Below, piece by piece: positions 7,341 to 10,461 of a stretch of 10,461 nt of DNA. The notes beneath the pieces were generated by a model that saw only the letters and a program-made list of their open reading frames with translations, did no database searches and had not been told where the DNA came from. The position numbers and the translations under genes were made by a program. How positions within the stretch are numbered: the first letter of the stretch is position 1; each line of letters opens with the position of its first letter. Source of the stretch: Bacillota bacterium (GTDB taxonomy: Bacteria; Bacillota; GCA-003054495; Carboxydocellales; JAJZTU01); contig JAJZTU010000102.1 in assembly GCA_021848765.1 (NCBI GenBank), positions 1 to 10,461 on the forward strand. Direction: 5' to 3'.

Positions 7341-7370
7341 GCAGGATTTCTAAGTTTTGGTGTCGAAGAC
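7341..7370 (+). promoter_or_regulatory. Sigma-H-like promoter for the c-di-GMP gene
   Basis: GCAGGATTT (7341-7349), a 12-base spacer and GTCGAAGAC (7362-7370) fit the sigma-H pattern RnAGGAwWW - 11 to 12 bases - RnnGAATww with one mismatch in the -10 (G for T). TGTCGAA (7361-7367) also matches the Spo0A box. This would place the gene under transition-state or early sporulation control. The match is seen directly; use by sigma-H or Spo0A is inferred. Confidence 0.55.
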
Positions 7371-7405
7371 CGTATGATATTTAATTGGAGTAACTAGCTA
7401 TGTCA

Positions 7406-7412
7406 AGAGGTG
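7406..7412 (+). promoter_or_regulatory. Ribosome binding site that sets the c-di-GMP gene start
   Basis: AGAGGTG lies 6 bases before the GTG at 7419-7421. The first GTG of the open frame (7410-7412) is part of this site itself and cannot be served by it. Confidence 0.6.
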
Positions 7413-7418
7413 AATCAA

Positions 7419-9386
7419 GTGACAGGCTTTCTGGAAGTCGGTTGGGGTGAATCATATCTGGCAGATGCCCAACAAGCCGGGGCAGAAGCAACCCGGAAGG
7501 CCTTAGAAAGTTTAGGCCACACCATTCCGGAACTTGTGCTGGTCTTTGCTTCAGACGAATATGACCCGGAAATGGTAGAAAAAGGCGTTAACGACATTGT
7601 AGCCGGTTACCCAGTAGTAATGAAAACCCTTCCCAATGGAGGTGAGTCCTTCCTTCGCCGGAACGGAGTTTTGGTGAACATGGTAACTTCTACATTTGCT
7701 TCCCTCCTGCTACCCAGAAATCAGAGTCTGCCTGAAGAGGAGGTAGATGAATTTCTGCAAGAGAGGCATAAGGCCTTTCAGGAACTGTCCGCAGTTCATA
7801 AGCTGGGTAACCTGTTGAATTCCTCCCTGGACCTGAATAATGTAATCAACAAAGCAGTAGATATCGTGGGTAAACTGATGATCGCTGATGGTTGTGCACT
7901 GCTTCTGACAGAGGAAACCGAACAGGGCCTGACCTTCACCCTGTCTGCCTTTTATGGATCAGTGGACCTCAAATACGTAAAAAATGACGACTATAAAGAG
8001 AGCTTTCCCTATTATGCCATGCTTCTTCAAAAACCCCTGAGAACCGGCGATGCTGCCAAGTGTCCCTATATTTCTAAAGAAATCAACCGGATTACCCAGG
8101 CCAAATCCATCATGGCTGTCCCGGTTACCGGTAAAGGAACCAAAGTCGGAGTACTATGTGTCTTCAGCACTGAGCGGGATTTCTTTACCAAGGATGACCT
8201 GCGCTTTCTGGGAATCTTGGCAAACCAGATCGGTATTGCCGTGCTTAATGCAAACCTGTTCCGGAAGACACAAATGCTGGCCTGTACCGATGGATTAACC
8301 GGACTCTATCACCATAATTTCTTTCTGAAACATCTGGATAATCTCATTGCCAACGCAACGGCAGAGGTGATTTCCCTAATCCTGATCGATTTGGACGGGT
8401 TCAAGTATATAAATGAACAATTCGGCAACAAAACAGGAGATGATGTACTTATCCAGACAGCCTCCATTCTGCGCACCTTTTTTGGTACGGGAAATATGGT
8501 AGCTCGCTATGGCGGCGATGAATTCGTTGTTGTACTACCTCATGTCGATAGCGATCAGAGTCTGCTTCTGGCCGAGGAGGTGCGCCGAAAAATTGCCGGT
8601 AATAAATTCGCCTGCTCTACCACCGAAGTTACCCACCGGCTTACCGCTTCTATTGGAACGGCAACCTTCCCCCAGGATGGTTCCCGGGCGATGGAACTGA
8701 TTGATAAGGCGAACCGGGCCATGTACAGAGTAAAGCGCAGTGCCGGGGACAGGGTAGAAGCATATCTTGCTGATTTGAAAGAGATGCACCTTACTGAATT
8801 TGATCAAGCTTTTTTTGATATCATTAGAATCCTGATTGACAGTCTGGATTCCAGGGATAGGTATACCTGGGAACACAGCCGGCAGGTATCCCAATATGCC
8901 GCTGCTATCGCCCAGGAGCTGGGCCTTAATCGACAGGAAGTTGAAACTATTCGCTTGGCCAGTTATCTTCATGACCTCGGTAAAATTCACCTGGATTTCC
9001 GGATTCTCAACAAGCCAAAGTGGCTGGACGAAGAGGAATTCCGGGCAGTGAAGCTGCATCCGGTGGTTGGGGCCAATCTGATCTCCCCCATCCAAGGTTT
9101 CGCCCCCTTGGTCCCACTGGTTTTATACCATCATGAGTGGTTTAACGGTCATGGCTATCCCAAAAAGCTTTGCGGCCAGGATATTCCCCTGGGGGCTCGA
9201 ATTATTTCTGTAGCTGATGGCTTTGATGCCATGACCTCAAACAGGCCCTACCGGCGGGCAATGGCTGATGAACAAGCAATGGCTGAACTGATTCGAATGA
9301 AGGGGACCCAGTATGACCCTGAAGTAGTGGAGGCTATGCGGAAGGTGCTGGAACGGATAAATACGTGGAGGAAGAATATTGGATAG
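7419..9386 (+). CDS. FIST-like/GAF/GGDEF/HD-GYP cyclic-di-GMP signalling protein
   Basis: A 655-residue soluble multidomain protein with no signal peptide or membrane segment visible. Residues about 2-70 (VGWGESYLADAQQAGAEA, then ELVLVFASDEYD) look like the start of a FIST sensor domain that is cut short. A GAF domain follows (about 135-280), then GGDEF (about 285-445, intact YGGDEF motif at 364-369) and HD-GYP (about 465-650, with LHDLGK at 517-522 and HHEWFNGHGYP ending at 581). GGDEF domains make cyclic di-GMP and HD-GYP domains hydrolyse it, so both activities are possible. The RxxD inhibitory site usually found five residues before GGDEF is GTGN here. The GTG at 7419 is chosen on ribosome-site spacing; 7410 is the alternative. 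It diverges from cphB-cphA and precedes iadA. The role in cyanophycin turnover suggested by the context is inference. Confidence 0.9.
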   Translation: MTGFLEVGWGESYLADAQQAGAEATRKALESLGHTIPELVLVFASDEYDPEMVEKGVNDIVAGYPVVMKTLPNGGESFLRRNGVLVNMVTSTFASLLLPRNQSLPEEEVDEFLQERHKAFQELSAVHKLGNLLNSSLDLNNVINKAVDIVGKLMIADGCALLLTEETEQGLTFTLSAFYGSVDLKYVKNDDYKESFPYYAMLLQKPLRTGDAAKCPYISKEINRITQAKSIMAVPVTGKGTKVGVLCVFSTERDFFTKDDLRFLGILANQIGIAVLNANLFRKTQMLACTDGLTGLYHHNFFLKHLDNLIANATAEVISLILIDLDGFKYINEQFGNKTGDDVLIQTASILRTFFGTGNMVARYGGDEFVVVLPHVDSDQSLLLAEEVRRKIAGNKFACSTTEVTHRLTASIGTATFPQDGSRAMELIDKANRAMYRVKRSAGDRVEAYLADLKEMHLTEFDQAFFDIIRILIDSLDSRDRYTWEHSRQVSQYAAAIAQELGLNRQEVETIRLASYLHDLGKIHLDFRILNKPKWLDEEEFRAVKLHPVVGANLISPIQGFAPLVPLVLYHHEWFNGHGYPKKLCGQDIPLGARIISVADGFDAMTSNRPYRRAMADEQAMAELIRMKGTQYDPEVVEAMRKVLERINTWRKNIG

Positions 9387-9390
9387 ACTT

Positions 9391-9420
9391 GGCCACAGCC
9401 TACTTTGGCAGGCTGTGGTC
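9391..9420 (+). terminator. Hairpin just after the c-di-GMP gene
   Basis: GGCCACAGCCT and AGGCTGTGGTC form an 11-pair stem (one G-U) around the loop ACTTTGGC, starting 4 bases after the TAG stop. No T-run follows, so it is not a classic intrinsic terminator; it may protect the mRNA 3' end or act with a termination factor. Confidence 0.45.
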
Positions 9421-9480
9421 GACTCCGGGCTAGGGTACGGCTAGCAAGAATCCTAAATCGACAAACCCTCTTCAATAAAC

Positions 9481-9513
9481 AAAGTGGTATGCCCGATTAA
9501 GGCATACCACTTT
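9481..9513. terminator. Perfect 13-bp inverted repeat, probable terminator
   Basis: AAAGTGGTATGCC and GGCATACCACTTT pair without mismatch around the 7-base loop CGATTAA. On the plus strand ATTATGT follows; on the minus strand the A/T arm end is followed by GTTTATT. It sits between the c-di-GMP gene and iadA, 77 bases before the iadA start, so it probably separates their transcripts. Termination in both directions is possible. Confidence 0.65.
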
Positions 9514-9589
9514 ATTATGTGCTAATACTTTTAGGAAACTATGCATAACTGCTGCTCCGGCATAGGACACTAACCTAGAGGTGATAGCT

Positions 9590-10461
9590 ATGCTAATGCT
9601 AATCCAAGAAGTCGAGATTTGCAATCCAGGGTACCGGGGAAAGGGTGACATCTTTATAGTCAACGACCGGATTCTGCAAATAGCCGAAAGAATAGTACCT
9701 CCCGGGGGCCTTGGGGAAGTCCGGACCCTTCCGGGTAAGGGGCTTCTGGCGGTCCCGGGGTTCATTGACCAGCATGTCCATCTCATTGGTGGCGGGGGCG
9801 AGGGAGGACCCACTTCCCGAACCCCGGAAATTAAGCTTAGCCAACTTACCACGGCAGGTATAACCACGGTGGTAGGCCTATTAGGAGTTGACGGAGTGAC
9901 CAGGCATATGGCAGACCTGTTAGCCAAGGCCCGCTCCCTGGAACTGGAAGGTATAAGCACTTATATTTATACCGGGGCATACCAACTTCCGACCCGTACC
10001 CTCACCGGCAGCGTCCGCTCCGATTTGGTACTCATTGACAAAGTGCTGGGTACAGGTGAAATTGCTTTGTCTGATCACCGTTCGGCCCAACCTTCTGTCG
10101 AGGAATTGGCCCACTTGGCTGCTGAATCCCGGGTTGGGGGCCTCATTGGGGGAAAACCGGGTATTGTCCACCTGCACATAGGTTTAGGCAAAGAAAGGTT
10201 GAACCAGTTGTTTGAGGTGGTCAACAGGACGGATCTTCCGATTACCCAAATGGTTCCCACCCATGTCAACAGAAGCGGTCGCCTTTTTGAGCAGGCTATG
10301 GAGTTTGTCCGTACAGGCGGCTGGATAGACCTGACTGCGGGAATTACCCCGGAAAATGACTCCCCGGAATCACTAGCCACACCTAAGGCCATAAGGCTGC
10401 TGGTAGACGAAGATATTCCTCTGGAGAGAGTTACCATGAGCTCAGACGGCAACGGCAGTTT
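9590..10461 (+). CDS. iadA: Isoaspartyl dipeptidase (beta-aspartyl-peptidase), C-terminus cut by window edge
   Basis: The first 290 codons are present; about 95 residues are missing compared with the roughly 390-residue E. coli IadA. This amidohydrolase cleaves beta-aspartyl dipeptides, and beta-Asp-Arg from cyanophycinase would be a natural substrate. The dizinc site is visible: GFIDQHVHLIGGGGEGGP (His62, His64), SDHRSAQP, VHLHIG (His196), PTHVNR (His225) and SSDGNGS (Asp286). The bridging position, a carboxylated lysine in E. coli, aligns with Glu157. The ATG has AGAGGTG 6 bases upstream; a second ATG two codons on is an alternative. Similarity to E. coli IadA is high across the visible part (for example GGKPGIVHLHIG, THVNRSGRLFEQA). 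It lies 203 bases after the c-di-GMP gene and on the far side of it from cphB-cphA. Confidence 0.95.
   Translation, partial: MLMLIQEVEICNPGYRGKGDIFIVNDRILQIAERIVPPGGLGEVRTLPGKGLLAVPGFIDQHVHLIGGGGEGGPTSRTPEIKLSQLTTAGITTVVGLLGVDGVTRHMADLLAKARSLELEGISTYIYTGAYQLPTRTLTGSVRSDLVLIDKVLGTGEIALSDHRSAQPSVEELAHLAAESRVGGLIGGKPGIVHLHIGLGKERLNQLFEVVNRTDLPITQMVPTHVNRSGRLFEQAMEFVRTGGWIDLTAGITPENDSPESLATPKAIRLLVDEDIPLERVTMSSDGNGS

Noticed and set aside
8535..9095. 186-codon open frame on the minus strand, opposite the GGDEF/HD-GYP gene
   Set aside because: Antisense shadow of conserved GGDEF and HD-GYP coding sequence, with no domain of its own.
9472..9960. 162-codon open frame on the minus strand, opposite iadA
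   Set aside because: It overlaps the clearly conserved IadA N-terminus and the perfect hairpin at 9481-9513; the sequence is low-complexity Ser/Pro/Arg typical of an antisense shadow.

Overview
The window reads as chromosomal DNA of a spore-forming Firmicute of the Desulfotomaculum/Pelotomaculum/Moorella kind. The reasons are a Bacillus-type purR, frequent TTG and GTG starts behind strong AGGAGG/AGAGGTG ribosome sites, a sigma-H-like promoter, multidomain GGDEF/HD-GYP signalling, and the gene order ispE - gntR - nucleotidyltransferase - purR. The organism assignment is inferred from gene content and style; no 16S or other marker is present. No mobile element, CRISPR array, tRNA or rRNA was seen.

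Layout. On the minus strand, read from right to left, are: cphB (cyanophycinase, 7195-6371), cphA (cyanophycin synthetase, 6336-3688), ispE (3595-2744), a FadR-type GntR regulator (2630-1929), a MobA-like nucleotidyltransferase of unknown substrate (1908-1147), purR (1003-155), and the first 41 codons of a threonine ammonia-lyase (124 to beyond base 1). On the plus strand are a FIST-like/GAF/GGDEF/HD-GYP cyclic-di-GMP protein (7419-9386) and an isoaspartyl dipeptidase, iadA, cut by the right edge (9590 onward). The cph pair and the c-di-GMP gene diverge from one roughly 220-base control region.

How the genes work together. CphA polymerises aspartate and arginine into cyanophycin, CphB cuts the polymer to beta-Asp-Arg dipeptides, and IadA can split those dipeptides into aspartate and arginine. 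The window therefore appears to hold a complete make-and-recycle set for a nitrogen reserve polymer, with a c-di-GMP signalling protein lying between the two catabolic genes. The left half holds isoprenoid synthesis (ispE), two regulators (GntR, PurR) and the start of a branched-chain amino acid gene.

Regulatory signals I can support: a sigma-H-like promoter before the c-di-GMP gene; a sigma-A-like promoter before gntR overlapping a direct repeat TTGTACTA, which suggests self-regulation; a hairpin that overlaps the stop codon of the nucleotidyltransferase gene; a perfect 13-bp inverted repeat before iadA. Four starts (purR, gntR, cphB, the c-di-GMP gene) were moved inward from the longest reading frame on ribosome-site spacing, and cphA was also shortened.
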